NCBI RefSeq assembly: GCF_000758705.1
Contig: NZ_CP009287.1
Span: 2,294,001 to 2,358,000 of the forward strand
Origin: Paenibacillus graminis
Lineage (GTDB): Bacteria; Bacillota; Bacilli; Paenibacillales; Paenibacillaceae
Length of the DNA stretch: 64,000 nt
Reading direction: 5' to 3'
Every line of letters starts with the position of its first letter. Position 1 is the first letter of the stretch. The position numbers were made by a program, and so were the translations under genes. The notes under the pieces are model-generated. The model saw only the letters and a list, made by a program, of their open reading frames with translations. It did no database searches and was not told the origin of the DNA. Shown here in pieces: positions 50,609 through 59,198 of the stretch.

Positions 50609-50791
50609 TTACTTGACGGCAGCTTCCCACTTGCAGCGGACCGGGGAGACAATCGCATTTTCTTTTTTTAGTTCGGTGAAGGCTTTGTCAATGGCTTTGC
50701 GTTCCAGACCGGACAGCTTTTCAACCTCGCCTGCGCTGAGCGGAGTTTCCGATGCCTTAATAATATCGAATACCTGTTCCTTAACACTCAT
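50609..50791 (-). CDS. Small winged-helix-like DNA-binding protein
   Basis: This 60-residue protein consists of a single predicted winged helix: 'VFDIIKASETPLSAGEVEKLSG' (helices 1-2), 'ERKAIDKAFTELKKENAIVSP' (recognition helix and wing) and 'RCKWEAA'. AAGGAA lies 12 nt before the ATG, a rather wide spacing. The pattern resembles short conserved Firmicute proteins annotated as transcriptional regulators. The target is unknown. It is divergent from the SPFH gene, with a 162-bp gap, and convergent with the nucleotidase gene. Confidence 0.75.
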   Translation of the reverse strand: MSVKEQVFDIIKASETPLSAGEVEKLSGLERKAIDKAFTELKKENAIVSPVRCKWEAAVK

Positions 50792-50887
50792 GGGTTTCCA
50801 CTTCCTTCATCATTAGTAGTATTGAATATAGCCTTTGATAGTTTCGTAGTATAAAAGAAAACGGGCAAATATGCAGTGATATTTTTG

Positions 50888-50936
50888 TTTACAGTCATAT
50901 CCAAAAGTGATATCATAATTATATCAAATACATATC
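50888..50936 (+). promoter_or_regulatory. Promoter of the SPFH-RHH operon with four spaced ATATC repeats
   Basis: TTTACA (50888-50893) and TATCAT (50911-50916) are 17 nt apart. ATATC occurs at 50897, 50910, 50921 and 50932, spaced 13, 11 and 11 bp, covering the spacer, the -10 and the start. TGATAT-N7-ATATCA (50908-50926) is an inverted repeat within it. Repeats at helical-turn spacing fit an array of ribbon-helix-helix dimers. Confidence 0.5.
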
Positions 50937-50953
50937 TTATGGAGGTGCCTTTC

Positions 50954-51796
50954 ATGAAAGAAAAAACATTGCATCCAATCAGCGGCTTTCTGGTTATTGC
51001 GCTAATTGCCATCTGTGTGGCAGGAGGGATTTACGGTGCAGCTCATGACTATGCTATGATTCCCGTTATCCTGTTTGTCGTAGCAGGTGTGCTTTGTACG
51101 AGTATTACGGTAGTGCAGCCGAATAAGTCTGTCGTGGTAACCTTTTTTGGTAAATACGTCGGTACCATTGTCAACAGCGGGCTCTTTGCCGTCATTCCCT
51201 TCAGCATCCGCAAGACCGTATCCCTGCGGGTGCGCAATTTCAACAGTGTGAAGCTGAAGGTAAATGATGTCGAGGGGAATCCGATTGAGATTGCCGCAGT
51301 TATCGTATTTAAGGTAGTCAATTCTGCCAAAGCGTTGTTTGATGTCGACAAATATATGGCTTTTGTAGAAATTCAGAGTGAGACTGCGCTGCGGCATGTG
51401 GCCAGCCGGTATCCTTACGACAATTTTAACGAATCCGGGATGTCCCTGCGGGCGAATGCGGATGAAATCGCCAAGGAGCTGGCAACGGAGCTGCAGGAAC
51501 GTCTTTCCTTATCCGGTGTTGAAGTCATCGAGGCACGCCTGACACATCTCGCGTATTCCACTGAAATCGCCAGCACCATGCTGCAGCGCCAGCAGGCGTC
51601 CGCCATTCTGTCCGCACGGCAGATTATTGTTGAGGGTGCCGTCGGCATGGTGGATATGGCGATCCGCCAGCTGAAAGAGAGCGGTGTAGTCGAGCTTGAT
51701 GAAGAACGCAAAGCGGCGATGATTAACAATCTGATGGTAGCGATTGTGTCGGAGCGCGGTGCGAGTCCGGTCATTAACGCCGGCTCGTTATACTAA
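50954..51796 (+). CDS. SPFH/Band 7-domain membrane protein
   Basis: This protein has 280 residues from the ATG at 50954, after GGAGGTG; the longer frame from 50876 starts before the promoter -10. Two N-terminal membrane helices (about residues 9-30 and 36-55) precede an SPFH (stomatin/prohibitin) domain. That domain has '[18 protein letters not shown]', '[13 protein letters not shown]', '[14 protein letters not shown]' and '[24 protein letters not shown]' (landmarks). A helical tail '[23 protein letters not shown]' follows. Such proteins form membrane microdomain scaffolds. It is paired with a ribbon-helix-helix gene 12 nt downstream. Confidence 0.9.
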   Translation: MKEKTLHPISGFLVIALIAICVAGGIYGAAHDYAMIPVILFVVAGVLCTSITVVQPNKSVVVTFFGKYVGTIVNSGLFAVIPFSIRKTVSLRVRNFNSVKLKVNDVEGNPIEIAAVIVFKVVNSAKALFDVDKYMAFVEIQSETALRHVASRYPYDNFNESGMSLRANADEIAKELATELQERLSLSGVEVIEARLTHLAYSTEIASTMLQRQQASAILSARQIIVEGAVGMVDMAIRQLKESGVVELDEERKAAMINNLMVAIVSERGASPVINAGSLY

Positions 51797-51808
51797 GGAT
51801 CGTTCATC

Positions 51809-51979
51809 ATGGCGGCCAAGAAGAGCTTTCCGCTGCGGATCGATCCCGAACTGCACGAGGCGCTGGAACGGTGGGCAGGAGAAGAATTTCGCAGCGTGAA
51901 CGGACACATCGAATACTTGCTGCGTGAGGCTTTGAAACGCGCAGGCCGCTTGCCTGAACGGAAACGCCGGGAAGAATAG
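51809..51979 (+). CDS. Arc/ribbon-helix-helix small DNA-binding protein
   Basis: This 56-residue protein starts at an ATG with AAGGAT upstream, 12 nt after the SPFH gene. '[20 protein letters not shown]' gives the beta strand and first helix of an Arc-type ribbon-helix-helix. '[21 protein letters not shown]' gives the second helix. The basic C-terminus RKRREE ends it. The strand residues would contact DNA as a dimer. The tight pairing with an SPFH gene and the periodic promoter suggest autoregulation of the operon. It is not obviously an antitoxin, as no toxin-like gene accompanies it. Confidence 0.85.
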   Translation: MAAKKSFPLRIDPELHEALERWAGEEFRSVNGHIEYLLREALKRAGRLPERKRREE

Positions 51980-52086
51980 TATTGCGGGGCAGAAGGCGGC
52001 TTCTGCCCTGCATTATTTTTGGCGTTGGTATTGCGGATTTTTATTGAGGATATGTTACCTGAAGATGTTTACCTTAGGAGATTGAC

Positions 52087-52116
52087 TTGACGGAACGCCG
52101 GAGACAGAATTATAAT
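52087..52116 (+). promoter_or_regulatory. Promoter of the thrS T-box transcript
   Basis: TTGACG (52087-52092) and a perfect TATAAT (52111-52116) are 18 nt apart, placing the start near 52123, just before the T-box leader. Confidence 0.75.
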
Positions 52117-52142
52117 TACACATGATTCATGTTAATAGCGTT

Positions 52143-52418
52143 GACAAAGATAGGGATTGTTACTACAGGACCGCTTCAGAGAGAGGAAACTTCAGGCTGC
52201 AATTTCCTCCGGTATCCGGTAACCGATCTACCCCTTTGTAGCTGCGGTTATGAACTCCCGGGTGCTGTCTATTTGCGGACAACCTGCAGGGTATAGTAAG
52301 AACCGCCGGTTCATGGCCGTTATTCCCATGCTGATGAAGGATTCCTGCAGGATTGGAATCGAATTTGGGTGGAACCACGGGTGCAATCACTCGTCCCTTT
52401 GCGGGACGGGTGTTTTTT
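52143..52418 (+). promoter_or_regulatory. T-box riboswitch controlling thrS
   Basis: A long leader has stem I closed by ACAAAG with CTTTGT (52234-52239). ACC (52222-52224), a threonine codon, is a likely specifier on its 3' side. The conserved T-box TGGGTGGAACCACGG (about 52365-52379) forms the antiterminator bulge, and the terminator at 52388-52418 follows. Uncharged tRNA-Thr would stabilise the antiterminator. The specifier was placed by eye. Confidence 0.95.
52388..52418 (+). terminator. T-box-controlled terminator before thrS
   Basis: CACTCGTCCC pairs with GGGACGGGTG (one wobble) around TTTGC, followed by six T. The T-box core upstream competes for its 5' strand. Confidence 0.93.
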
Positions 52419-52509
52419 GTATGTATTGATAGCCTATGCTTTCGAAGCGAGTTTTGTACGAAGCACAATCAGGAAGCAGAGGCTCACAAAACTTTCAGGA
52501 GGAATAATC

Positions 52510-54447
52510 ATGCCGGTAAATATTAAGCTTCCGGACGGCTCGGTCCGGGAATATGCGGAGGGCAGCAGCATTGACGATGTAGCGGCTTCGATCAGCAGCG
52601 GGCTCCGCAAGAATGCGGCAGCAGGCAAGCTCAACGGGATTGTTGTAGACTTGGCAACGCCGCTGCAGGAAGGTGCGTTAGTGGAGATCGTGACCCTGGA
52701 TTCGCCGGAAGGCCTCGAAGTGATGCGCCACAGTACTGCCCACTTGATGGCGCAGGCGGTTCGGCGCTTGTTCGGAACCAAGGAGGTTAAGCTGGGGGTA
52801 GGTCCGGTAATCGAAGATGGCTTCTATTATGATATGGATCTGGAGCACCCGCTGAATCCGGAGGATCTGCTCAAGATCGAGAAGGAAATGGAACGTATCG
52901 TATCCGAGAATCTGCCGATTATCCGCAAAGAGGTCAGCCGCAGGGAAGCGCTGGAGCGTTTCGGCGAGCTGGGCGATCCGTACAAGCTGGAGCTGATCGA
53001 GGCGCTGCCTGAGGATAGCGTGATCACGATTTATGAACAGGGAGAGTTCTTTGACCTCTGCCGCGGTCCGCATGTCCCTTCCACAGCGAAGATCAAAGTC
53101 TTCAAGCTGATGAATGTAGCCGGAGCTTACTGGCGCGGCGACAGCAAGAACAAGATGCTTCAACGTGTATATGGTACAGCCTGGATCAAAAAAGCACAGC
53201 TCGATGAGCATCTGCGTCTGTTGGAGGAAGCCAAGAAACGCGACCACCGGAAGCTCGGCAAAGAGCTGGAAATCTTCACATTCAACCAGCTGGTAGGCCA
53301 GGGTCTGCCGATCTGGCTGCCAAAAGGCGCGAAGCTGCGCAGTATTCTGGAACGTTATATCGTGGATCTGGAAGCCAGCCTCGGCTATCAGCATGTATAC
53401 ACTCCGGTGCTTGGCAACGTGGAACTGTACAAAACTTCCGGGCACTGGGAGCATTACCAGGAAGATATGTTCCCGAAGATGACGATCGATACTGAAGAAT
53501 TCGTCCTCCGCCCGATGAACTGCCCGCATCACATGATGATATATAAGAGCTCGATGCACAGCTACCGTGATCTGCCGATCCGTATCGCTGAGCTGGGTAC
53601 GATGCACCGCTATGAGATGTCCGGCGCGTTGACAGGTCTGCACCGCGTGCGCTCCATGACGCTGAACGATTCCCATATCTTCTGCCGTCTGGACCAGATT
53701 AAGAGCGAGTTCACCCGTGTGCTGGATCTGATCAAGCAGGTGTACAGCGATTTCGGCATTCACGATTACCGCTTCCGCTTGTCCTACCGTGATCCGCAGG
53801 ATACCGAGAAATATTTCCAGAACGATGAAATGTGGGAAACTGCACAGCGGATGCTGCGTGAAGTGGCTGAGGAAGCCGGCTTGCCGTTCTTTGAAGCGGA
53901 TGGCGAAGCCGCGTTCTACGGTCCGAAGCTGGACGTGCAGATCCGGACGGCACTGGGCAAAGAAGAAACATTATCCACCGTACAGATCGACTTCCTGCTT
54001 CCTGAGCGCTTTGAGCTGGAATATGTCGGGGATGATGGTCAAAAGCACCGTCCGGTCGTGCTGCACCGTGGTATCCTCGGCACCATGGAGCGTTTTGTAG
54101 CCTTCCTGCTGGAGAACTTTGCCGGTTCCCTGCCGCTCTGGCTGTCTCCTCAGCAGGTGAAGATCATTCCGGTATCCTCGGCATTTGATGATTATGCCAA
54201 GGAGGTTGAAGCGAAGCTGCTGGCCAGCGGCATCCGGGCCGAAGTAGACCTGCGCAACGAGAAAATGGGCTACAAGATCCGGGAAGCGCAGCTGGAGAAG
54301 CTGCCTTATATGTTCGTGGTCGGTGAGAACGAGATGAATGCGGGAAGCGTCTCAATCCGCAAGCGCGGTGAAGGCGATATCGGTGCCCAGCCGCTTCAGG
54401 AAGTTATTGCTGCATTGGTTAAGGAAGTTGCGGAGCGTGTAATCTAA
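52510..54447 (+). CDS. thrS: Threonyl-tRNA synthetase
   Basis: This protein has 645 residues from the ATG at 52510, after AGGAGGA; the longer frame from 52369 starts inside the T-box. Domains in order are: TGS ('[18 protein letters not shown]'), the N2 editing-type domain with '[15 protein letters not shown]' and 'YDLCRGPHV'-like 'FDLCRGPHV', then the class II catalytic core. The core has motif 2 '[18 protein letters not shown]' (with a zinc-ligand Cys), '[19 protein letters not shown]', motif 3 '[20 protein letters not shown]' and the anticodon-binding domain at the C-terminus. It charges tRNA-Thr and is controlled by the T-box. Confidence 0.98.
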   Translation: MPVNIKLPDGSVREYAEGSSIDDVAASISSGLRKNAAAGKLNGIVVDLATPLQEGALVEIVTLDSPEGLEVMRHSTAHLMAQAVRRLFGTKEVKLGVGPVIEDGFYYDMDLEHPLNPEDLLKIEKEMERIVSENLPIIRKEVSRREALERFGELGDPYKLELIEALPEDSVITIYEQGEFFDLCRGPHVPSTAKIKVFKLMNVAGAYWRGDSKNKMLQRVYGTAWIKKAQLDEHLRLLEEAKKRDHRKLGKELEIFTFNQLVGQGLPIWLPKGAKLRSILERYIVDLEASLGYQHVYTPVLGNVELYKTSGHWEHYQEDMFPKMTIDTEEFVLRPMNCPHHMMIYKSSMHSYRDLPIRIAELGTMHRYEMSGALTGLHRVRSMTLNDSHIFCRLDQIKSEFTRVLDLIKQVYSDFGIHDYRFRLSYRDPQDTEKYFQNDEMWETAQRMLREVAEEAGLPFFEADGEAAFYGPKLDVQIRTALGKEETLSTVQIDFLLPERFELEYVGDDGQKHRPVVLHRGILGTMERFVAFLLENFAGSLPLWLSPQQVKIIPVSSAFDDYAKEVEAKLLASGIRAEVDLRNEKMGYKIREAQLEKLPYMFVVGENEMNAGSVSIRKRGEGDIGAQPLQEVIAALVKEVAERVI

Positions 54448-54507
54448 AGCTGCTGCCGCAGATATTCTGATAGTTGTAAGGCCTATATAAGCCTCTGTCA
54501 TACGCCG

Positions 54508-54545
54508 CCTGCGGCCGTTACCTTACGGCTGCAGGTATAAAATTT
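54508..54545 (+). terminator. Probable terminator after thrS
   Basis: CCTGCGGCCGT pairs with ACGGCTGCAGG (11 bp, one wobble) around TACCTT, followed by TATAAAATTTT. The T-run is weak. Confidence 0.5.
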
Positions 54546-54587
54546 TGTGAAACGGGAAACCTTCGCTAATAGGGGGAGGTTTAACTA

Positions 54588-55442
54588 ATGAACAAAATGG
54601 GCTTATGCCAGAGGTTTTGGTGTCTTTTCGTCACTATTGTACTTTTGCTGACTGCTGCCGGAGTCTATCCTGATTTTGGACACAAGCGGGTGGAAGCGAA
54701 CGGGACGGGAGACACTGCAAATCAGCTAAGCAGTACAACAAAGTCACTTGATCCGCAATATACTAAGGATGCTATGCCGTTCAGCAGTGTCCACAGCCAT
54801 ACTCTAAATGACGTGCTTTCGGTTGGCCAAGCCGCGCTGTACGCTCAGGGGGAGTCCGTTTCCAGAGGGGTTTCCCGTTCAGAGGCGCTTGCCCAGTCGG
54901 GCCAGCCGGCGGCAAGCCAGGCACCGAAGCATTCAGCAGCACCTCAGCCAGTCCAACCATCGGCGAAGCAGCCGCTGAGGCCGGCATCCATTCAGGTGGC
55001 GGCACCTGCACCGGAGCAGATTATCTCTTCTCTAAAAGTAACAGCTACAGGCTATACAGCAGGTTATGAGTCTACAGGCAAAACCGCAAAACATCCGCAG
55101 TACGGCATTACCTATTCAGGTGTCAAAGTCCGCCGGGATAAAAATGCCGTCTCAACCATCGCCGCGGACCCGAAAGTCATTCCGCTTGGCAGCGTGCTGT
55201 ATATACCTGGCTATGGCTACGCGGTTGTAGCGGATACAGGTTCAGCCATTAAAGGCCGGAAAATTGATCTGTATTTCAGCACCACCAAGCAGGTCTATAA
55301 GGAGTGGGGAAAGAAGACGGTAGTGGTTCAGCTCATTAAGCGGGGGAACGGAAAATGTACCGAGAACATGCTGAAGAGTCTGGGACAGGCCATCCAAACT
55401 TATAATGCCATCCCGCAGGATCTGCTTGAGGAAGTTATTTAA
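54588..55442 (+). CDS. Secreted 3D-domain protein (lytic transglycosylase/MltA-type fold)
   Basis: This 284-residue exported protein follows AGGGGGAGG. It has a signal peptide (about residues 1-37), then a low-complexity Ser/Gln/Pro-rich linker (about 90-145). A C-terminal 3D domain has the three aspartates in '[13 protein letters not shown]', '[11 protein letters not shown]' and 'KIDLYF'. The start of the domain is '[14 protein letters not shown]'. Such domains occur in resuscitation or spore-germination proteins and cleave or bind peptidoglycan. Unlike many 3D proteins it has no LysM or G5 domain. Confidence 0.9.
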   Translation: MNKMGLCQRFWCLFVTIVLLLTAAGVYPDFGHKRVEANGTGDTANQLSSTTKSLDPQYTKDAMPFSSVHSHTLNDVLSVGQAALYAQGESVSRGVSRSEALAQSGQPAASQAPKHSAAPQPVQPSAKQPLRPASIQVAAPAPEQIISSLKVTATGYTAGYESTGKTAKHPQYGITYSGVKVRRDKNAVSTIAADPKVIPLGSVLYIPGYGYAVVADTGSAIKGRKIDLYFSTTKQVYKEWGKKTVVVQLIKRGNGKCTENMLKSLGQAIQTYNAIPQDLLEEVI

Positions 55443-55488
55443 CGCTTGCCGCATAGAGCGGAAGTATGAATTTTATTTCACTTGATCA

Positions 55489-55519
55489 TGCATAAATAGG
55501 CCCTGCCTTTCTCATAATA
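55489..55519 (+). promoter_or_regulatory. Sigma-G-like promoter of the small spore-protein gene
   Basis: TGCATA (55489-55494) and CATAATA (55513-55519) are 18 nt apart, matching the forespore sigma-G consensus (-35 GNATA type, -10 CATNNTA). It lies about 90 nt before the GTG start at 55610. Confidence 0.6.
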
Positions 55520-55609
55520 CGGACTGGGGCAGAGTAATAGCCTCTTTCGTCAGCATCTCAGAGCGCAATCTGAAATCAGACTGCACAAGAGACAAGGGAG
55601 GTGATTTCC

Positions 55610-55747
55610 GTGGCCAATTCCAAGAAACCAAAGGTACAAGAAAATTATCAAACACCAAACGAAAAATACAATGCTGAATTTGCTGTTGAAAATGACGGCG
55701 CATCGAAGCAGAGCATTGCTAAACCGGTCCAAAAACCACAGCAGTAA
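55610..55747 (+). CDS. Small spore-protein candidate (gamma-type SASP-like)
   Basis: This 45-residue protein starts at a GTG after GGGAGGTG. The sequence is hydrophilic, rich in Lys, Gln, Asn and Ala, with no hydrophobic core ('SKKPKVQENYQTPNEKYN', then 'AEFAVENDGASKQSIAKP'). The 'AEFAVEN' segment resembles the 'TEFASET' box of gamma-type small acid-soluble spore proteins, which store amino acids in the core. The sigma-G-like promoter upstream and the terminator downstream support expression in the forespore. The homology is weak and not checked. Confidence 0.65.
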   Translation: MANSKKPKVQENYQTPNEKYNAEFAVENDGASKQSIAKPVQKPQQ

Positions 55748-55804
55748 TGCTGTAGATAGCTTTTGGAACAGCAGCTTTCAACGAATTGCATCAGATATTT
55801 AACC

Positions 55805-55852
55805 GGCTGTCCCGTTTCCGTTCAGTTCTCTGAGCGGTGGGGCAGCCTTTTT
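55805..55852 (+). terminator. Rho-independent terminator after the small spore-protein gene
   Basis: GGCTGTCCC pairs with GGGGCAGCC (one wobble), extended by CCG/CGG across the loop, followed by five T. Confidence 0.9.
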
Positions 55853-55882
55853 ATGGTGTGGATTTAACTTTTTTTACCATGC

Positions 55883-55904
55883 GCCTCAGTCCGGAGACTG
55901 AGGC
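55883..55904. promoter_or_regulatory. Palindrome upstream of liaF, possible response-regulator site
   Basis: GCCTCAGT and ACTGAGGC form an 8-6-8 inverted repeat 104 nt before liaF. A TATAAG (55959-55964) that could serve as -10 lies 55 nt downstream with no good -35, which suits an activated promoter. Binding by LiaR is only an inference. Confidence 0.4.
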
Positions 55905-56007
55905 AAGTTTCCTTCTCCCGGCGCTGTTCTCCGGCCGCCTGTTCCTGTAGACTAAGGCTATAAGATTGAACCAAGCGAGCTACATCAATATAAAGGGGAA
56001 ATGAAGG

Positions 56008-57075
56008 ATGAAAAGACGATTCACCAGCCAGATCCTCGGGGGTCTGATCCTGATTGGTCTGGGAGCGATGTTTCTGCTTAGGCAGATGGGGTACACCGAT
56101 TTCAACATAGGTTCTTTGTTCGCCGATTATTGGCCGGTTATTCTTATCGTCATGGGTGTGCAGAATGTTCTGTCCACGAATGACCACGGCAAGGGATCAT
56201 CTCTGTTTTGGGGGTTCTTTTATCTCGCGCTTGGGGTGTTTTTCCTGGGCCGCAACCTGGATTGGTTCTATGTATCGGCAGGCGATTTTTTCAAATTGCT
56301 GATTCCCGTTATGCTGATCGGCGGAGGGCTATACGTAATCTTCAAACCGCGGAATCATACACCTCCCGTTCCGCCGTCACCGCCAACTTTCTATCCTCCG
56401 GGACCTGAAAAAAGCTCTTTGGACGTTGAACCGCCCAAACCTCTCGAATCCACGCTCGATGAGCAGTTCGAGCAGAAATTCGGCAAGCCTGAGGGCAAGC
56501 GGGATTGGAACGAATATCTGCAAAAGGATGATGAGGACGAGGATGAGGACAACGGGCATATCCGCTCATCGGCGGATTCACGCTGGCAGGAAAAGCATGA
56601 GCGGCATGAACGCAGACGTCAGGAGCGGCAGGAGCGCCACGCCCGCCGGCATGGCGAATGGCACGGCAGGTTTGACGATGGGGATGACTCGAAGGAAACG
56701 ACGCACCGCTCCGCTTTTATCGGGGATGTTCATATGGGCAAGGATCATTTCCAGCTCAAAAATACGAATATTTCGCAGTTCATCGGCGACACCGTGCTGG
56801 ATCTGACCAATGCGCAGATTCCTTACGGGGAGACGAAGATTAATATCTCTGCTTTTGTAGGCGACATCAAGGTGTACGTGCCGGAAGACATGAATTTAGG
56901 CGTGAAGGTCAACAGCAGCTCTTTTATCGGAGACATGCAGGTTCTGGAACAATCACGGAGCGGGTTCATGAGCAGTGTCCAATGCAAGACTCCTTATTAT
57001 AAGGAAGCCGGCAAAAAAGTCCGCATTAATGTCAGTGCCTTCATTGGCGACATTAAAATCAAAACGGTAGGTTAG
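56008..57075 (+). CDS. liaF: LiaF-like membrane regulator of cell-envelope stress
   Basis: This 355-residue protein starts at an ATG after AAAGGGGAA. Four N-terminal membrane helices occupy residues about 8-115 ('LGGLILIGLGAMFLLRQMGY', 'WPVILIVMGVQNVL', 'GFFYLALGVFFLGRN', 'LLIPVMLIGGGLYVIF'). A long acidic then Arg/His-rich linker (about 150-230) follows. A C-terminal beta-repeat domain comes next ('RSAFIGDVHMG', 'SQFIGDTVLDL', 'SAFVGDIKVYVPED', 'SSFIGDMQVL'), typical of LiaF. LiaF restrains the sensor kinase LiaS. The linker is longer and more charged than in B. subtilis LiaF. Confidence 0.9.
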   Translation: MKRRFTSQILGGLILIGLGAMFLLRQMGYTDFNIGSLFADYWPVILIVMGVQNVLSTNDHGKGSSLFWGFFYLALGVFFLGRNLDWFYVSAGDFFKLLIPVMLIGGGLYVIFKPRNHTPPVPPSPPTFYPPGPEKSSLDVEPPKPLESTLDEQFEQKFGKPEGKRDWNEYLQKDDEDEDEDNGHIRSSADSRWQEKHERHERRRQERQERHARRHGEWHGRFDDGDDSKETTHRSAFIGDVHMGKDHFQLKNTNISQFIGDTVLDLTNAQIPYGETKINISAFVGDIKVYVPEDMNLGVKVNSSSFIGDMQVLEQSRSGFMSSVQCKTPYYKEAGKKVRINVSAFIGDIKIKTVG

Positions 57076-57077
57076 GC

Positions 57078-58133
57078 ATGGGGAAATTGTTAAGCAATAC
57101 CAAATGGATGCTGCTGGTGTATTTTCTCCTTAGCGGCGGTGTAACCGCCGGACTTATGTATGCGGGGACATGCCTCGGCTATATCGAAGTTCAGGATTAC
57201 CGCATGTGGTTGTATCTCTGTGCCGGGATTGTGCTGTTCACGGTAATTGTTGGGTATATGGCGGGCCAGCGGATTCAGCGGCGGATTGATCTTCTGGATC
57301 TGAATATGCTTCAGGTAGCCAAAGGCAATCTTTCCGTGAGAATGCCTGAGAGCGACGACCAGTCTTTTACCAGAGTGTACCACGAGTTCAACATGATGAT
57401 GGACACGGTGGAGAACAAAATGCAGCTGCTGCAGCGTTTGGGCGAGCAGGAAGTGATCGAAAAGGAAAAGGCGGCGGAGAGTGCGGTACTTGAAGAGCGC
57501 AGGCGTATGGCCCGGGATTTGCATGATACGGTGAGCCAGCAGCTGTTCGCGATTCATATGTCCGCTTCTTCGCTGCCTAAAGTGCTGGAACGGAACGCAG
57601 AGCACGGTAAAACCGTAATGGATCAGCTGATTACCATGTCCCAAATGGCCCAGAAGCAGATGAGAGCCCTGATTGCCCAGCTTCGGCCGGTGGAATTGGA
57701 GGGGCATAATCTTTTTGAAGCGCTGGAGAAATGGTTCCCGGATTATTGCCGCCAGAACGGGCTTAAAGGCGTGAAGGAGCTTGAGCTGCAGGGGGAATTG
57801 TCTGAAGCGATTGAGCATCAGCTATTCCTGATCATACAGGAATCGATGGCGAATATTGTCAAGCATGCAGGCGCGCGTATGGTCAGCCTTTCGCTGCGCG
57901 AAGTCCCGAGACAAGTGGTGCTGAGCATTAGCGATGACGGTCAGGGCTTCGAGCATGTGCAGCATAAGCAAGGCTCCTACGGACTGACAACGATGCGGGA
58001 ACGGGCCGAGAAGCTTGGCGGACAAGTGGAAATCATCAGCCGCAAGGGAGCGGGCACTACGATCCGCGTACATATACCCAAATTTCTGCAGGGCAGCCCG
58101 GAGCTGGACAGCACGGGTGCTGCCGAGGGCTGA
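57078..58133 (+). CDS. liaS: LiaS-like sensor histidine kinase
   Basis: This 351-residue membrane kinase lies 2 nt after liaF. Two membrane helices (about 10-30 and 45-65) with a short loop mark an intramembrane-sensing kinase. A HAMP segment follows. The HisKA_3 phosphoacceptor is in 'RRMARDLHDTVSQQLFAIH'. The HATPase has 'IIQESMANIVKHAGA', 'LSISDDGQGFEHV' and 'GLTTMRERAEKLGGQ'. It phosphorylates LiaR when envelope damage relieves LiaF. Confidence 0.94.
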   Translation: MGKLLSNTKWMLLVYFLLSGGVTAGLMYAGTCLGYIEVQDYRMWLYLCAGIVLFTVIVGYMAGQRIQRRIDLLDLNMLQVAKGNLSVRMPESDDQSFTRVYHEFNMMMDTVENKMQLLQRLGEQEVIEKEKAAESAVLEERRRMARDLHDTVSQQLFAIHMSASSLPKVLERNAEHGKTVMDQLITMSQMAQKQMRALIAQLRPVELEGHNLFEALEKWFPDYCRQNGLKGVKELELQGELSEAIEHQLFLIIQESMANIVKHAGARMVSLSLREVPRQVVLSISDDGQGFEHVQHKQGSYGLTTMRERAEKLGGQVEIISRKGAGTTIRVHIPKFLQGSPELDSTGAAEG

Positions 58134-58229
58134 TCACACTAGGCGAATGCTTCGGAAGAAACGTTGAACGTTGTAAGAACAATATTTCAGGGGTAGCCTG
58201 GGCTGCACAAAAACTTTAGGAGGATAAAC

Positions 58230-58883
58230 ATGGGTATCATAAAAGTTCTGCTTGTTGATGATCATGATATGGTCCGGATGGGCCTTAAAACTTATCTGAT
58301 GCTGGACCCGATGTTCGAAGTCATTGGAGAGGCTGCGAACGGGCAGGAAGCGCTGAATATGCTGCGGAGCTGGGGGCAGGAGGCGCTGCCTGACCTGGTG
58401 CTGATGGATCTGATGATGCCGGTGATGAACGGCGCAGAAACTACCCGGGCTGTACTGGCCGAATTTCCGGGCCTCAAAATCGTCATTCTCACCAGCTTTC
58501 TGGAGGATGATCTTGTCGTGGATGCCATTGAAGCCGGAGCGGTGAGCTATGTGCTCAAGACCGTCTCGGCCGAAGAGCTGATCTACGCGCTGCAAGGCGC
58601 ATTCCGCGGGATGCCGGTGATGACCGGCGATGTATCCCAGGCCCTTACCCGGGGCATCCGCCAGCGGACGGTGCAGGGAGATTCCTCCGGCCTTACGGAA
58701 CGGGAGAAGGAAGTGCTGCTGCTCATTGCCGAAGGCAAGACCAACAAGGACATCGGCGAGGAACTGCATATCAGCATCAAAACCGTAAAAACGCATGTCA
58801 GCAACCTGCTGATGAAATGCGAGCTGGATGACCGTACCCAACTGGCGATATATGCCCACCGCAAAGGCTGGGCGCAGGGTTGA
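58230..58883 (+). CDS. liaR: LiaR-like NarL/FixJ-family response regulator
   Basis: This 217-residue regulator follows TAGGAGGA. The receiver domain has 'KVLLVDDHDMVRMGL', the phosphoacceptor Asp in 'DLVLMDLMMPVMNG', 'KIVILTSF' and 'VSYVLKTVSAEELI'. The C-terminal LuxR-type helix-turn-helix is 'LTEREKEVLLLIAEGKTN', then 'ISIKTVKTHVSNLL'. It lies 96 nt after liaS. No liaIH or liaG genes are present next to it. Confidence 0.95.
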   Translation: MGIIKVLLVDDHDMVRMGLKTYLMLDPMFEVIGEAANGQEALNMLRSWGQEALPDLVLMDLMMPVMNGAETTRAVLAEFPGLKIVILTSFLEDDLVVDAIEAGAVSYVLKTVSAEELIYALQGAFRGMPVMTGDVSQALTRGIRQRTVQGDSSGLTEREKEVLLLIAEGKTNKDIGEELHISIKTVKTHVSNLLMKCELDDRTQLAIYAHRKGWAQG

Positions 58884-59198
58884 ATAAGCTGGAATTTAGT
58901 ATAATTGCACGTTGATTGATGTAACCCTCGTGGACAAGGATTTCGTGAATGAGGCAATGTACAAAATACAATTAAGGTCTGGCGCGTATTATGCGCCGGG
59001 CTTTTTTTTGCTTCAATTTAAGAATATATAGTGAGTCTCGGATCTCTGCTACCCTGCATGGGCTCTCCCGCCATCTCTTATCTTTTTATCTCCGTTTAAA
59101 TTGTTTTTAATGTGACCTTAAGGTTTAAAGTACAAAATAAGACCAAGAAAACAAATAAACCCTTGCCGGAAGCGCAAGGTGCGGGAGGAAAGATAAAC
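58884..59198. other. 315-bp gene-free stretch between liaR and htrA
   Basis: The stretch contains the liaR terminator (58978-59009) and a small hairpin CTTGC/GCAAG in the htrA leader (59163-59179). I see no promoter of good quality and no small gene. A weak in-frame extension of htrA (from 59112) has no ribosome site. Confidence 0.6.
58978..59009 (+). terminator. Rho-independent terminator after liaR
   Basis: CTGGCGC pairs with GCGCCGG (one wobble) around GTATTAT, followed by GC and eight T. Confidence 0.85.

Noticed and set aside
51809..51979. Antitoxin of a toxin-antitoxin pair
   Set aside because: The partner gene encodes an SPFH membrane protein with no toxin features.
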